Assembly: GCF_006970865.1 (NCBI RefSeq)
Contig: NZ_CP035503.1
Span: 3,671,001 to 3,735,000, forward strand
Source of the DNA: Rhodoferax sediminis
Lineage (GTDB): Bacteria; Pseudomonadota; Gammaproteobacteria; Burkholderiales; Burkholderiaceae_C
Length of the DNA stretch: 64,000 nucleotides
Direction of reading: 5' to 3'
In this document: one piece after another, positions 25,719 to 33,772 of the stretch
Layout: the number at the start of each line of letters is the position of its first letter
Numbering within the stretch: position 1 is the stretch's first letter
Notes under the pieces: model-generated
What the model was told of the DNA's origin: nothing
Database searches by the model: none
Seen by the model: the letters and a program-made list of their open reading frames with translations, nothing else
Translations under genes and position numbers: made by a program

Positions 25719-27347
25719 TCAACCGATGATGCGGGTCGCCGTCGCATCGAGCTTGGGCGGTGTCTCGAAGGTGTGGAACGGGGCGGGAGAGGGAACTTCC
25801 CACTCGAGGCCTTCGGCGCCTTCCCACGGATTTTGCGGCGCTTTTTCACCCTTGCCGCGCATGGTCGGCAATACGATGAAGAAGAAGAAATACACCTGTG
25901 CGACACCGAAGAAGAGCGCGCCGATGGAAACCACCATGTTGAAGTCGGCAAACTGCATCGGGTAGTCCGCATAGCGGCGCGGCATGCCCGCCAGCCCCAG
26001 GAAGTGCATCGGGAAAAACGCCACGTTGAACGAGATCAGCGACCACCAGAAATGAATCTTGCCGCGCGTTTCGTTGTACATCACGCCGGTCCACTTGGGG
26101 CACCAGTAGTAGTAGCCGGCGAACATGGCGAACAGGGCGGCCGCCACCAGGACGTAGTGGAAATGGGCCACCACATAGTAAGTGCCATGCAACTGCAGGT
26201 CGACCGGTGCCAGCGCCAGAATCAGGCCGCTGAAGCCCCCGAGGACGAACACGAAAATGAATCCCACGGCAAACAGCATCGGTGTCTCGAAAGTCATCGA
26301 GCCGCGCCACATGGTGGCGGTCCAGTTGAACACCTTGACCGCCGTGGGCACCGCGATGAGCATGGTGGCGTACATGAAGAACAACTGCCCCGTGACCGGC
26401 ATGCCGGTGGCAAACATGTGGTGCGCCCAGACGATGAAGCTCAAGATCGCGATCGACGCGATGGCGTACACCATCGACGCGTAGCCAAACAGCTTCTTGC
26501 GCGCGAACGCCGGTATCACCATGCTGATGATGCCGAAGGCCGGCAGGATCATGATGTAAACCTCGGGGTGGCCGAAGAACCAGAAGATATGCTGGTACAT
26601 GATCGGGTCGCCGCCGTTGGCCGAGTTGAAGAAACTGGTGCCGAAATGCCGGTCCATCAGCGTCATGGTGACAGCCCCGGCCAACACCGGCATCACGGCA
26701 ACCAGCAGATAGGCAGTGATCAGCCAGGCCCAGCAGAACATCGGCAGCTTCATGAGTGTCATGCCCGGCGCGCGCATGTTCAGGATGGTCACGATGATAT
26801 TGATCGAACCCATGATGGACGAGGCGCCCATCAGGTGTATCGCCAAAATGGTGGAGTCCATGGACATGCCCATCTGCAGCGACAGCGGGGCATACATCGT
26901 CCAGCCCGTCGACGGCGCACCGCCGGGCATGAAGAACCCTCCCACGAGCATCACGGCGGCCGGCACCAACAGCCAGAAGCTGAAGTTGTTCATGCGCGCA
27001 AACGCCATGTCGGAAGCACCGATTTCCAGCGGCACCATCCAGTTCGCAAAACCCACAAAGGCCGGCATGATGGCACCGAAAATCATGATCAGGCCATGCA
27101 TGGTGGTGAGCTGGTTGAAAAACTCGGGGGTGACGAATTGCAGGCCCGGTTCGAACAACTCGGCGCGGATTACCATGGCCATCGCGCCGCCCACCAGCAG
27201 CATGGTGGAAGCAAACAGCAGGTACATCGTGCCGATGTCCTTGTGATTGGTGGCAAAGACCCAGCGGCGCCAGCCCGTCGGGACATGAGCGTGGTGATCG
27301 TCAAGCGTGTGGTCGCCGTGTCCGTGATTGTCAAGAACTGCACTCAT
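25719..27347 (-). CDS. ctaD: Cytochrome c oxidase subunit I (aa3 type, family A1)
   Basis: 542 residues, twelve membrane segments. Heme and copper ligands are in TMHGLIMIF, FFGHPEVYI (His-Tyr crosslink and the D-channel Glu), WAHHMF and VVAHFHYVL. The D-channel entrance is GASDMAFARMNN and the K-channel Lys lies in AVPTAVKVFNW. The E in HPEVY places it in family A1. The N-terminus is unusually His-rich (NHGHGDH...DDHHAHV), perhaps a metal-handling tail. It reduces O2 to water and pumps protons. Confidence 0.97.
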   Translation of the reverse strand: MSAVLDNHGHGDHTLDDHHAHVPTGWRRWVFATNHKDIGTMYLLFASTMLLVGGAMAMVIRAELFEPGLQFVTPEFFNQLTTMHGLIMIFGAIMPAFVGFANWMVPLEIGASDMAFARMNNFSFWLLVPAAVMLVGGFFMPGGAPSTGWTMYAPLSLQMGMSMDSTILAIHLMGASSIMGSINIIVTILNMRAPGMTLMKLPMFCWAWLITAYLLVAVMPVLAGAVTMTLMDRHFGTSFFNSANGGDPIMYQHIFWFFGHPEVYIMILPAFGIISMVIPAFARKKLFGYASMVYAIASIAILSFIVWAHHMFATGMPVTGQLFFMYATMLIAVPTAVKVFNWTATMWRGSMTFETPMLFAVGFIFVFVLGGFSGLILALAPVDLQLHGTYYVVAHFHYVLVAAALFAMFAGYYYWCPKWTGVMYNETRGKIHFWWSLISFNVAFFPMHFLGLAGMPRRYADYPMQFADFNMVVSIGALFFGVAQVYFFFFIVLPTMRGKGEKAPQNPWEGAEGLEWEVPSPAPFHTFETPPKLDATATRIIG

Positions 27348-27390
27348 CGGGATTTCCTTCTCAATACTTCTTCAATGATTTCCGGCGACT

Positions 27391-28578
27391 TCAGCTACGG
27401 TCGGCCTTGATGTCAGTCGGCTGCACCACCTGCCCGGTCTTGTTCGACCAGTGGTTCTTGGTATACGTGATCACGGCGGCGATATCGGTGTCGCTGAGCG
27501 CCTTCCATGAAGGCATGGCGCCATTCAGGCGGCCTTCCAGCACCGTCTTGATCTGGGCGTTCTTGTCGGCGTCGAGCACCACGGGTGAGCCGTCCAGCGG
27601 CTTGATCGGCCCGGCACCCTTGCCGTTGGCCTGGTGGCAGGCCGCGCAGTTGGCGGTGTACACCTTTTCGCCCCGGCTCACGAGATCGGCCAGCGTCCAG
27701 ACCTTGTTCGGATCGTCCGCCGCTGCGGCCATCTTCTTTTTCTCGCCGTCGACCCATTTGGAATAATCCTGCGCGCTCACGACTTTCACCTGGATCGGCA
27801 TGTAGGCGTGTTCCTTGCCGCACAATTCGGTGCATTCGCCGTAGTAGGTGCCGACCTTGTTAGCCCGGAACCAGGTGTCGCGGACAAAACCAGGGATGGC
27901 ATCCTGCTTGATGCCGAAAGCCGGCACCGAGAACGAGTGAATCACGTCATTCGCCGTGGTGATGATGCGGATCTTCTTGTTGACCGGCACCACCAGCGGG
28001 TTGTCCACATCGAGCAGGTAGTCGTCCGGCATCACGCCCTTGGCGCCATTGCTCGACATCTCGCGGTGCGTCGGATTCAGTGTGGAGAGAAACCCAATGC
28101 CCTCGCCTTCCCCGTTGAGGTAGTCATAACCCCACTTCCACTGGTACCCCGTGGCCTTGACGGTCAGGTCGGCATTGGTGGTGTCTTTTTCCGCCACAAT
28201 CACCTTGGTCGCCGGCAGCGCTACCAGGATGAGGATGACGAACGGGATGATCGTCCAGGCCATTTCGACCGTGACCGACTCGTGGAAACTTGCGGCCTTG
28301 TGTCCCACGGACTTGCGGTGCTTCCAGATGGAATAGAACATGACGCCGAACACGCCCACGAAGACCACGGCGCACACGATCATCAAGCCGTCATGGAGCC
28401 AGCGCTGTTCTTCGGCAATGCTGGTGACCGCGGGCTGCAGGTTCAACTCCCACAGTGACGGGCCACCCGGGAGATCTTTGGCCGCATAAGCCGCCGTGCT
28501 GGCCCAGGCTGCCAGCCAGAGGCCGGGGATTCGAAGGCCTGAAGCCAACTTGCTGAAAATGTTCTTGATCATGTTCAC
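27391..28578 (-). CDS. ctaC: Cytochrome c oxidase subunit II fused to a cytochrome c domain (caa3-type)
   Basis: 395 residues. Signal peptide, two membrane helices, then the cupredoxin domain with CuA ligands: first His in DVIHSFSVP, and GECTELCGKEHAYM with Cys, Glu, Cys, His and Met. After a Lys/Ala linker a C-terminal cytochrome c domain carries CAACH, with a Met ligand probably in GAMPSWKAL. This fusion makes the oxidase caa3-type, able to take electrons through its own heme c. The start is GTG at 28578 or ATG two codons later; both are usable. First gene of the ctaCDGE unit. Confidence 0.96.
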   Translation of the reverse strand: MNMIKNIFSKLASGLRIPGLWLAAWASTAAYAAKDLPGGPSLWELNLQPAVTSIAEEQRWLHDGLMIVCAVVFVGVFGVMFYSIWKHRKSVGHKAASFHESVTVEMAWTIIPFVILILVALPATKVIVAEKDTTNADLTVKATGYQWKWGYDYLNGEGEGIGFLSTLNPTHREMSSNGAKGVMPDDYLLDVDNPLVVPVNKKIRIITTANDVIHSFSVPAFGIKQDAIPGFVRDTWFRANKVGTYYGECTELCGKEHAYMPIQVKVVSAQDYSKWVDGEKKKMAAAADDPNKVWTLADLVSRGEKVYTANCAACHQANGKGAGPIKPLDGSPVVLDADKNAQIKTVLEGRLNGAMPSWKALSDTDIAAVITYTKNHWSNKTGQVVQPTDIKADRS

Positions 28579-28673
28579 TTCTTCATTGCCTCAATTAAAC
28601 CAATCTTGTTTTCTCTTGCCCTGACGCCATGTCTGCCGCGCCTGGCCGGCTTGCGGGCTCCAGCGGACCCGAT

Positions 28674-29150
28674 TCAAGCACCACGCAACGCCATCCTGAT
28701 CTCGCGCGCCAGCGCCGGACGCAATTCGGGGCGCACGTAGCGCCCCACCTGAACCGTCCGCCCCTGACCCGACACCTCGATCAACGACCTGTCACCGGTG
28801 CGGGGCTCAACCCGCACCCACTCGCGATTGAACTCAGCGCGCTCCAGCTTGCCGGCACTCTCCAGTTCAACCACCAGTTGCGCACCCTGCAGCGAGATCT
28901 TCTCGCCATCGGTGGCATGACGCGCGTAAACCCTAAAAGAAACCCCCACCACCAGCAACTCGACCCAGGCAAACGGCATGACCAGTGTGGCGCCCTGGAA
29001 CCAGAACACCGCACCGATACCCAGCGACACCACGCATAACGACAGGTACACCCAAGCCAGTTGGGCCGGGGACACCGAGCAGTTGCGTTTCAGGAACCAG
29101 TGGATGTTCTGGCCCTGAATCGTTGCGAAGCGAAACACCAAGTTTGACAC
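28674..29150 (-). CDS. DUF2244 membrane protein
   Basis: 158 residues: a short N-terminus (GQNIHWFLKRNCSVSPAQL), two membrane helices at about 33-50 and 55-73, then a soluble domain ending SLIEVSGQGRTVQVGRYVRP, the DUF2244 signature. The function is unknown. It lies upstream of the oxidase operon on the same strand with a 95-bp gap that holds no recognisable gene, and may be co-transcribed. Confidence 0.82.
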   Translation of the reverse strand: MSNLVFRFATIQGQNIHWFLKRNCSVSPAQLAWVYLSLCVVSLGIGAVFWFQGATLVMPFAWVELLVVGVSFRVYARHATDGEKISLQGAQLVVELESAGKLERAEFNREWVRVEPRTGDRSLIEVSGQGRTVQVGRYVRPELRPALAREIRMALRGA

Positions 29151-29288
29151 GCGCCAAGTCCATCTGCCTGCCGCCTCGCCAGATACCGCCAGCGCAGCAG
29201 GAAATCCGGGGACATTCCCTTAAAAATCAACTCGCGACGATTGTAGCCGACACACTTGTAACCCCTGCGTCGGTAGAGCGCGCTGCGG

Positions 29289-30203
29289 TCAAGCCTGGGC
29301 CGCCCTTTTGCGCTGCTGCAGCGCCGCGCGCATTTCATCGAGCGAGAGGGAGGTTTCCGGCCGGATCGTCAGGCGCGGCGCCGGCTTGAGGGCATGGCCG
29401 TAGATGATCTCGAAGGTCAGCGCCAGCCGGCCCTCTTGCTGCGGATCGGCCAGCCGCGCAGCCATCTCGCGCTCCAGCTGTTGCTGCCAGCGCCGTCCCC
29501 GCAGCGCCGCAAAACGCTGTGGATGCAGATTGCGGCCGAGTTCGCGCAAGTCCTGCAACAGTCGCGCCGGGGTCTCGTAGGTGAGCGTGATGCGCTCCAT
29601 GTCCATCACCGGCTCGGCAAAGCCGGCATGCACCAGCATGTCGCCCCAGTCGTGCATATCGGTGAACTCGTGGCCCGCGGGGGGCCAGCCCAGCGCCTGG
29701 TACAGGCCGCGCAGTTCGCGCAGGGTGTCCGGCCCGAGACAGGAAAACATCAGGAACCCGTCGGTCGCCAGCGCGCGATGCCACTGCGCGATCAGCGCCT
29801 CGGGCGCGGCGGCGTCGTGCAGCGCCATGTTGGCCCAGAGCATTTGCACGCTGGCGTCGGACGGCATCTCGAAGCGGGTGGGCGCGGCCGCCCAGCCGGC
29901 GGGATTCCACCATGGCTTTACTATTGATTTAATAGCCACCTGCGCCCGCCGTTCCTGGGCTTCAACCACAAAACATTCAGCACCCGGGTAGCGGCGGGCG
30001 AGCAGCGCGTGCGTCTGCAGGCCACCGCGCACCGGCGCCCAGTGCACCCACCGGGTGGGCTGCAGCTTGATCCACTGCAGGCGGTCTTCCATGCGGCGCC
30101 CCACCTCTTCGTGCAGCCAGGGCGACAGCGCCGGGGCGGCCCTGGCCCAGCGCGCGGCGGCGGGCGGGTCGATCGTGGGGGGGCGTGATTGTTCTTGAGA
30201 CAT
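29289..30203 (-). CDS. BioC-like methyltransferase family protein with degenerate SAM motif
   Basis: 304 residues. The C-terminal two thirds read like BioC (malonyl-ACP O-methyltransferase of biotin synthesis): MLWANMALHD, DGFLMFSCLGPDTLRELR, EFTDMHDWGDMLVHAGFAEPVMDME and LTFEIIYGHALKP. However motif I, normally DLGCGTG, reads HWAPVRGG here, so SAM binding may be altered or the first strand diverged. Divergent from comF with a 49-bp gap. No other bio gene is in view. A 17-mer copy lies within the gene at 29920-29936. Confidence 0.7.
   Translation of the reverse strand: MSQEQSRPPTIDPPAAARWARAAPALSPWLHEEVGRRMEDRLQWIKLQPTRWVHWAPVRGGLQTHALLARRYPGAECFVVEAQERRAQVAIKSIVKPWWNPAGWAAAPTRFEMPSDASVQMLWANMALHDAAAPEALIAQWHRALATDGFLMFSCLGPDTLRELRGLYQALGWPPAGHEFTDMHDWGDMLVHAGFAEPVMDMERITLTYETPARLLQDLRELGRNLHPQRFAALRGRRWQQQLEREMAARLADPQQEGRLALTFEIIYGHALKPAPRLTIRPETSLSLDEMRAALQQRKRAAQA
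29920..29936. repeat. GCTAT-N7-ATAGT 17-mer, one mismatch, inside the BioC-like gene
   Basis: The coding strand reads A-I-K-S-I-V, in the same frame as most other coding copies. Confidence 0.65.
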
Positions 30204-30252
30204 GGCAGCGTGGGCGCCGTGCAGGCGGCAGCGTCGCGAGTATATTGACTTG

Positions 30253-30969
30253 ATGTTTCGCGACTTGCTGACCAGGGCAATGACCACACTGCCGAGCCAG
30301 TGCATGGTGTGCCGCGCGTGGCCCGCGCAGCCAGTCTGCGAAGCCTGCGTGGTGCGATTCGCCCAGCCGGTGCCGCGCTGCCCCACCTGTGCGCTGCCCG
30401 TGCCGCCGTACCGGGACGGGGCACCACGTGAATGCGGCGAATGCCTCAAATCGCCACCCCCGCTGGATGCCTGTTTCGCCGCCGTTTCCTACGCTTACCC
30501 CTGGTCGGACTGCATCACAAGCTATAAATTCAATAGCAACCCTGGATTGTCGGCGGCGCTTGCCACGCTCTTGCGCAGCGCGCCCTGGGTGGAGCCCGCG
30601 CTCGAGCGCTGCGATTTGCTGCTGCCCATGCCGCTGTCGAGCGAGCGCCTGCGCGAACGCGGCTTCAACCAGGCGCTGGCACTCGCGCGCGAGCTCGCGC
30701 CGGGCAAGACCGATAGCGCGCTGCTGCTGCGCATTCGCGATACGCCGTCGCAACGCCCGCTGGGGCGCGCCGAGCGCCAGCGCAACGTCGCGGGCGCGTT
30801 CGCGCTGGACCCCCTGCGCGCTGCGCGCGTGCACGACCAGAGGGTGGTGCTGGTCGACGACGTGATGACCAGCGGCGCCTCGCTTTACGCCGCAGCGCAC
30901 GTCCTGCGCCAGGCCGGTGCCGCCCACATCACGGCGCTGGTGGTTGCCCGCACCGATGACCCGGGCTGA
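30253..30969 (+). CDS. comF: ComF-family phosphoribosyltransferase-like protein
   Basis: 238 residues from MFRDLLTRA; a later ATG (MTTLPSQ) at 30280 is also possible. The N-terminal zinc-finger cysteines are in CMVC, CEAC, CPTC and CGEC. The phosphoribosyltransferase fold ends with the PRPP loop VVLVDDVMTSGASL. ComF is needed for natural transformation in several bacteria and helps use incoming single-stranded DNA. It is alone here, with no other competence gene adjacent. Contains a perfect 17-mer at 30521-30537. Confidence 0.88.
   Translation: MFRDLLTRAMTTLPSQCMVCRAWPAQPVCEACVVRFAQPVPRCPTCALPVPPYRDGAPRECGECLKSPPPLDACFAAVSYAYPWSDCITSYKFNSNPGLSAALATLLRSAPWVEPALERCDLLLPMPLSSERLRERGFNQALALARELAPGKTDSALLLRIRDTPSQRPLGRAERQRNVAGAFALDPLRAARVHDQRVVLVDDVMTSGASLYAAAHVLRQAGAAHITALVVARTDDPG
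30521..30537. repeat. Perfect GCTAT-N7-ATAGC 17-mer inside comF
   Basis: GCTATAAATTCAATAGC; read here as S-Y-K-F-N-S, so in a different frame from the other coding copies. Confidence 0.8.
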
Positions 30970-31062
30970 AGGTGGCCCCCACGCTTGTCGCTTCGCGTAC
31001 TGCGCTGCCCCCCGAGGGGGCTGGCCTTGCTCGGGGCGGCCCGTCGCGGCGGCCGGCGGCGG
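30966..31062 (+). repeat. GC-rich dispersed intergenic element, copy 1
   Basis: Begins GGTGGCCCCCACGCTTGTCG and contains CCCCCCGAGGGGGC, then TTGCTCGGGGCGGCCCGTCG. The inverted C/G blocks can form a strong hairpin. Related text occurs at 47303-47345 (degenerate) and 63724-63908 (inverted). It fills most of the gap between comF and trmL. Confidence 0.65.
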
Positions 31063-31076
31063 CTTAACATCACCGC

Positions 31077-31553
31077 ATGTTTCACATCGTCCTGGTCGAG
31101 CCCGAAATTCCGCCCAACACCGGCAACATCATCCGGCTGGCGGCCAACACCGGCTGCACCTTGCATCTGGTCGAGCCGCTGGGGTTTTCGATGGACGACA
31201 AGCTGCTGCGGCGCGCTGGGCTGGATTACCACGAGTACGCACAGGTGCGCCGGCACGCCGACTGGGCGAGCTTCGTGGCCGCAGAACGGCCGGCGCCCGA
31301 GCGCATGTTCGCGCTGACCACGCACGCTACGTGCAGCCCCTACGACGTGGCTTTCGCGCCCGGCGACTGGCTCGTGTTCGGCTCGGAAACACGGGGCCTG
31401 GCGCCGACATTGCGGGCATCCTTTGACCCTGCGCAGTGCCTGCGGCTGCCCATGCAAGTCGGCCAGCGCAGCCTGAACCTCTCAAACGCCGTGGCGGTGA
31501 CAGTGTTCGAGGCCTGGCGGCAAAACCGCTTCGCCCCGGCCGCCGGGGGTTGA
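31077..31553 (+). CDS. trmL: tRNA (cytidine(34)-2'-O)-methyltransferase
   Basis: 158 residues, single-domain SPOUT enzyme. The trefoil-knot motifs are FGSETRGLAP and LPMQVGQRSLNLSNAVAV; the N-terminus VLVEPEIPPNTGNIIRLAAN is typical of TrmL. It methylates the ribose of the wobble nucleotide of tRNA(Leu) isoacceptors. Monocistronic in appearance, convergent with the LysR gene. Confidence 0.95.
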   Translation: MFHIVLVEPEIPPNTGNIIRLAANTGCTLHLVEPLGFSMDDKLLRRAGLDYHEYAQVRRHADWASFVAAERPAPERMFALTTHATCSPYDVAFAPGDWLVFGSETRGLAPTLRASFDPAQCLRLPMQVGQRSLNLSNAVAVTVFEAWRQNRFAPAAGG

Positions 31554-31612
31554 CAGCGGCTGACATGCGCCAGCCACCCCACACGGCTGTCGCCACATCC
31601 CAGCCGCCTATG

Positions 31613-32563
31613 TCATGGCGCTGGCTCAACCGACTCCGCGGGCCGGCTCTGCTCGGCCTGCGCGGCCTTCAGACGCGTCTGCTCGATCAGGAACTCCATG
31701 AAGGCCCGGGCGCGGGCCGGCACATACTTGCGGCTGGGCAGCGCCGCATACAGGGTGAAGCGGCCGGTGATCCAGGGCGCCAGCACGCGCTGCAACTGGC
31801 CGTCGCGAAGGTAGTTCGCCACCAGGTCCAGCGGCTGCGCGCTGATGCCCGCCCCGTCCAGCATCGCACGCAGCAAGGTGTCGGTGTGATTTGCCACCAG
31901 CGCCGGGGTGACCTCGACGTTCACCTCACGGTCTGCCTCCTGCGGATTGATCAGCCGCCATTCGCGTTGCCGGTCGCCCGTCTGGCGCAGCCGCAGGCAG
32001 GCGTGGTGCTGCAAGTCCTCGGGCTCGCGCGGCGTACCGGCACGGCGCAAATAGTCCGTTGAGGCGCACAGCAGCCCTTCGGACACGATCACGGGCCGCG
32101 CCACCACATTGGCGTCGTAATGGGCGCCAGCGCCCAGAATCGTCAGGTCGAAATCTTCAATCGGCGGCATCGCGACCGAATCGACCGTGATGTCCAGCAC
32201 CACCTTCGGGTAGCGGCGGCGGAACTCGGTCACCAGCGGCGCCAGGATGTACACGGCCATCACCGGCTGGGTGTGCACGCGCAGCAGCCCGGCCATCTCG
32301 TCCGTTTGCTCGCGCGTGGACGCCTCCGCCTCATCCACGGCGCTCAGGATGTTGCGCACCCGCGTGAGATAGGACTGGCCCGCGTCGGTCAGCGAGAGCT
32401 TGCGCGTGGTGCGCTGCAGCAGCCGGGTGCCCAGGTGCTGCTCGAGATCGGTGATCAGCCGGGTCACGGCGGCGGCCGACATGCCCAGGGAGCGTGCCGC
32501 TGCTGCGAAGCCCTCCTGATCAACCACCTGCTGGAACACCCGCATCGATAAAAGTCGGTCCAT
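31613..32563 (-). CDS. LysR-family transcriptional regulator
   Basis: 316 residues. The N-terminal winged helix-turn-helix reads FAAAARSLGMSAAAVTRLITDLEQHLGTRLLQRTTR, and a periplasmic-binding-like effector domain follows. The type resembles CrgA/DsdC-like regulators without a diagnostic effector motif. It is divergent from a small secreted protein gene 217 bp away, which is its most likely target together with its own promoter. The effector is unknown. Confidence 0.9.
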   Translation of the reverse strand: MDRLLSMRVFQQVVDQEGFAAAARSLGMSAAAVTRLITDLEQHLGTRLLQRTTRKLSLTDAGQSYLTRVRNILSAVDEAEASTREQTDEMAGLLRVHTQPVMAVYILAPLVTEFRRRYPKVVLDITVDSVAMPPIEDFDLTILGAGAHYDANVVARPVIVSEGLLCASTDYLRRAGTPREPEDLQHHACLRLRQTGDRQREWRLINPQEADREVNVEVTPALVANHTDTLLRAMLDGAGISAQPLDLVANYLRDGQLQRVLAPWITGRFTLYAALPSRKYVPARARAFMEFLIEQTRLKAAQAEQSRPAESVEPAP

Positions 32564-32780
32564 ATGTGCCTTTGCAGGGTTGTTTCAAGACATCTATTAT
32601 TTCATTATTGGGAATAGTTAATTGATAACCATGCCGTTTATTGATGTCAGTAATTACCCTATAGTTCAGCCATCGATGAGCCGAAACCACGAGACGACTC
32701 ACCGAGGCTGGACGAGACGGGACATTCAACAGAGCCCGCCCTGCCCGGAAATGTCTAACCATTGCCAAAGGAAATTCATC
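32564..32780. promoter_or_regulatory. AT-rich divergent regulatory region with two dyads
   Basis: The bases near 32590-32660 are clearly AT-rich against a GC-rich background. TATT-GGG-AATA (32606-32616) and GTTA-ATTGA-TAAC (32617-32629) are adjacent dyads close to the LysR start and are candidate LysR operators. The ribosome site AAAGGAA lies before the ATG at 32781. Confidence 0.45.
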
Positions 32781-33092
32781 ATGAACGCCACCAAACTTTT
32801 CACCGCTACCGCTTTTGCCGCCTTGGCCAGCATCGGCGCTCATGCCGGCCCCGCCGACTTCAACCTGCAGAACCGCAGCCCGTTCCAGTCCACGCGCCCC
32901 GCGGCTGAAGTCAAGGCCGAAGTCAAGGCTGAGGCCATTGCAGCGGCCCGCAACCCCAACAACGGCGAAGTCGACCGCGTCGCCGCACAGGCCCCCAAGG
33001 CAACCTCCGAGCTGGCCCGCGCCACGGTGCGCGCTCAGACGATCGCGGCGCTGCGCGCTGGCCAGATCCCCCACGGCGAAGCTTCGATGTAG
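32781..33092 (+). CDS. Small secreted DUF4148-like protein
   Basis: 103 residues. An N-terminal signal peptide (MNATKLFTATAFAALASIGAHA) precedes a mature part of helical heptad-like text: AAEVKAEVKAEAIAAARNPN, GEVDRVAAQ and ARATVRAQTIAALRAGQIPHGE. This matches the DUF4148 style of short periplasmic proteins common in Burkholderiales; function unknown. AAAGGAA precedes the ATG. Divergent from the LysR gene. Confidence 0.75.
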   Translation: MNATKLFTATAFAALASIGAHAGPADFNLQNRSPFQSTRPAAEVKAEVKAEAIAAARNPNNGEVDRVAAQAPKATSELARATVRAQTIAALRAGQIPHGEASM

Positions 33093-33128
33093 TCAGCCGA
33101 CCGCGCGTGCCGAAGCCCGCATGCCAGC

Positions 33129-33166
33129 AAAAAAGCCCGCGCGGGAAACCGCTGCGGGTTTTTTCT
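33129..33166 (+). terminator. Rho-independent terminator after the secreted protein gene
   Basis: A run of A's, GCCCGC, a loop of about 13 nt, GCGGG and a six-T run. The A-run and T-run pair, so it may also act on the convergent MaoC gene. Confidence 0.75.
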
Positions 33167-33201
33167 TTCCGGCTACAGGTAGCCGGGCCTGCGTTGATCG
33201 T

Positions 33202-33657
33202 TCAGGGATAGCGCCGCGACAGCGACTCGGCCACGCACACCGGCTTGGCGTGCCCCTCGCGCTCGATCGCCACTTCCCAGGTCATCTGGATGCCGTCGTT
33301 GTCGATTGGCGTGCTGGACAGCAACTTCATGCGCGCGCGCAGGCGGCTGCCGACCGGCACCGGCGCCATGAAGCGCACCTTGTTGAGCCCGTAATTCACG
33401 CCCATGCGCGACTGCACGACCTCGAACGAGGACTCGAAAAACCTCGGCAGCAGCGACAGCGTCAAAAACCCGTGCGCAATCGGGCCGCCGAACGGGCCCG
33501 CCTTGGCTTTTTCCACGTCCACATGAATCCACTGGTGATCGCCCGTCGCCTCGGCGAACAGGTTGACCTGCTGCTGCGTAATGGTGATCCAGTCGCTGAC
33601 CGCGACTTCCTGGCCCACCAGGGACGCCAGTTCGGAAAGGGTTTGAAAGGTTTTCAT
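33202..33657 (-). CDS. MaoC-like (R)-specific enoyl-CoA hydratase
   Basis: 151 residues from MKTFQTLSEL; the frame is open upstream but the ATG at 33657 gives the normal family length. The hot-dog hydratase motif is FAEATGDHQWIHVDVEKAK with the catalytic Asp and His, followed by GGPIAHGFLTLSL. It hydrates trans-2-enoyl-CoA to the (R)-3-hydroxy form, or acts on a related CoA ester. Divergent from the antiporter gene. Confidence 0.87.
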   Translation of the reverse strand: MKTFQTLSELASLVGQEVAVSDWITITQQQVNLFAEATGDHQWIHVDVEKAKAGPFGGPIAHGFLTLSLLPRFFESSFEVVQSRMGVNYGLNKVRFMAPVPVGSRLRARMKLLSSTPIDNDGIQMTWEVAIEREGHAKPVCVAESLSRRYP

Positions 33658-33772
33658 GGCGTCACTGTAAGGGCTGGGGCGTGCCCGCGATGTCCAGCCC
33701 GTGACACGCCGGGTCGGGCGGTGGCTTAATCCGCACTCATAGCGTCCACCACCACAAGACCGGAACACCACC

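Noticed and set aside
25215..27410. Long plus-strand open frame (about 731 codons) opposite ctaG and ctaD
   Set aside because: Its His/Arg/Gln-rich translation is the shadow of membrane-protein codons; ctaD and ctaG are certain.
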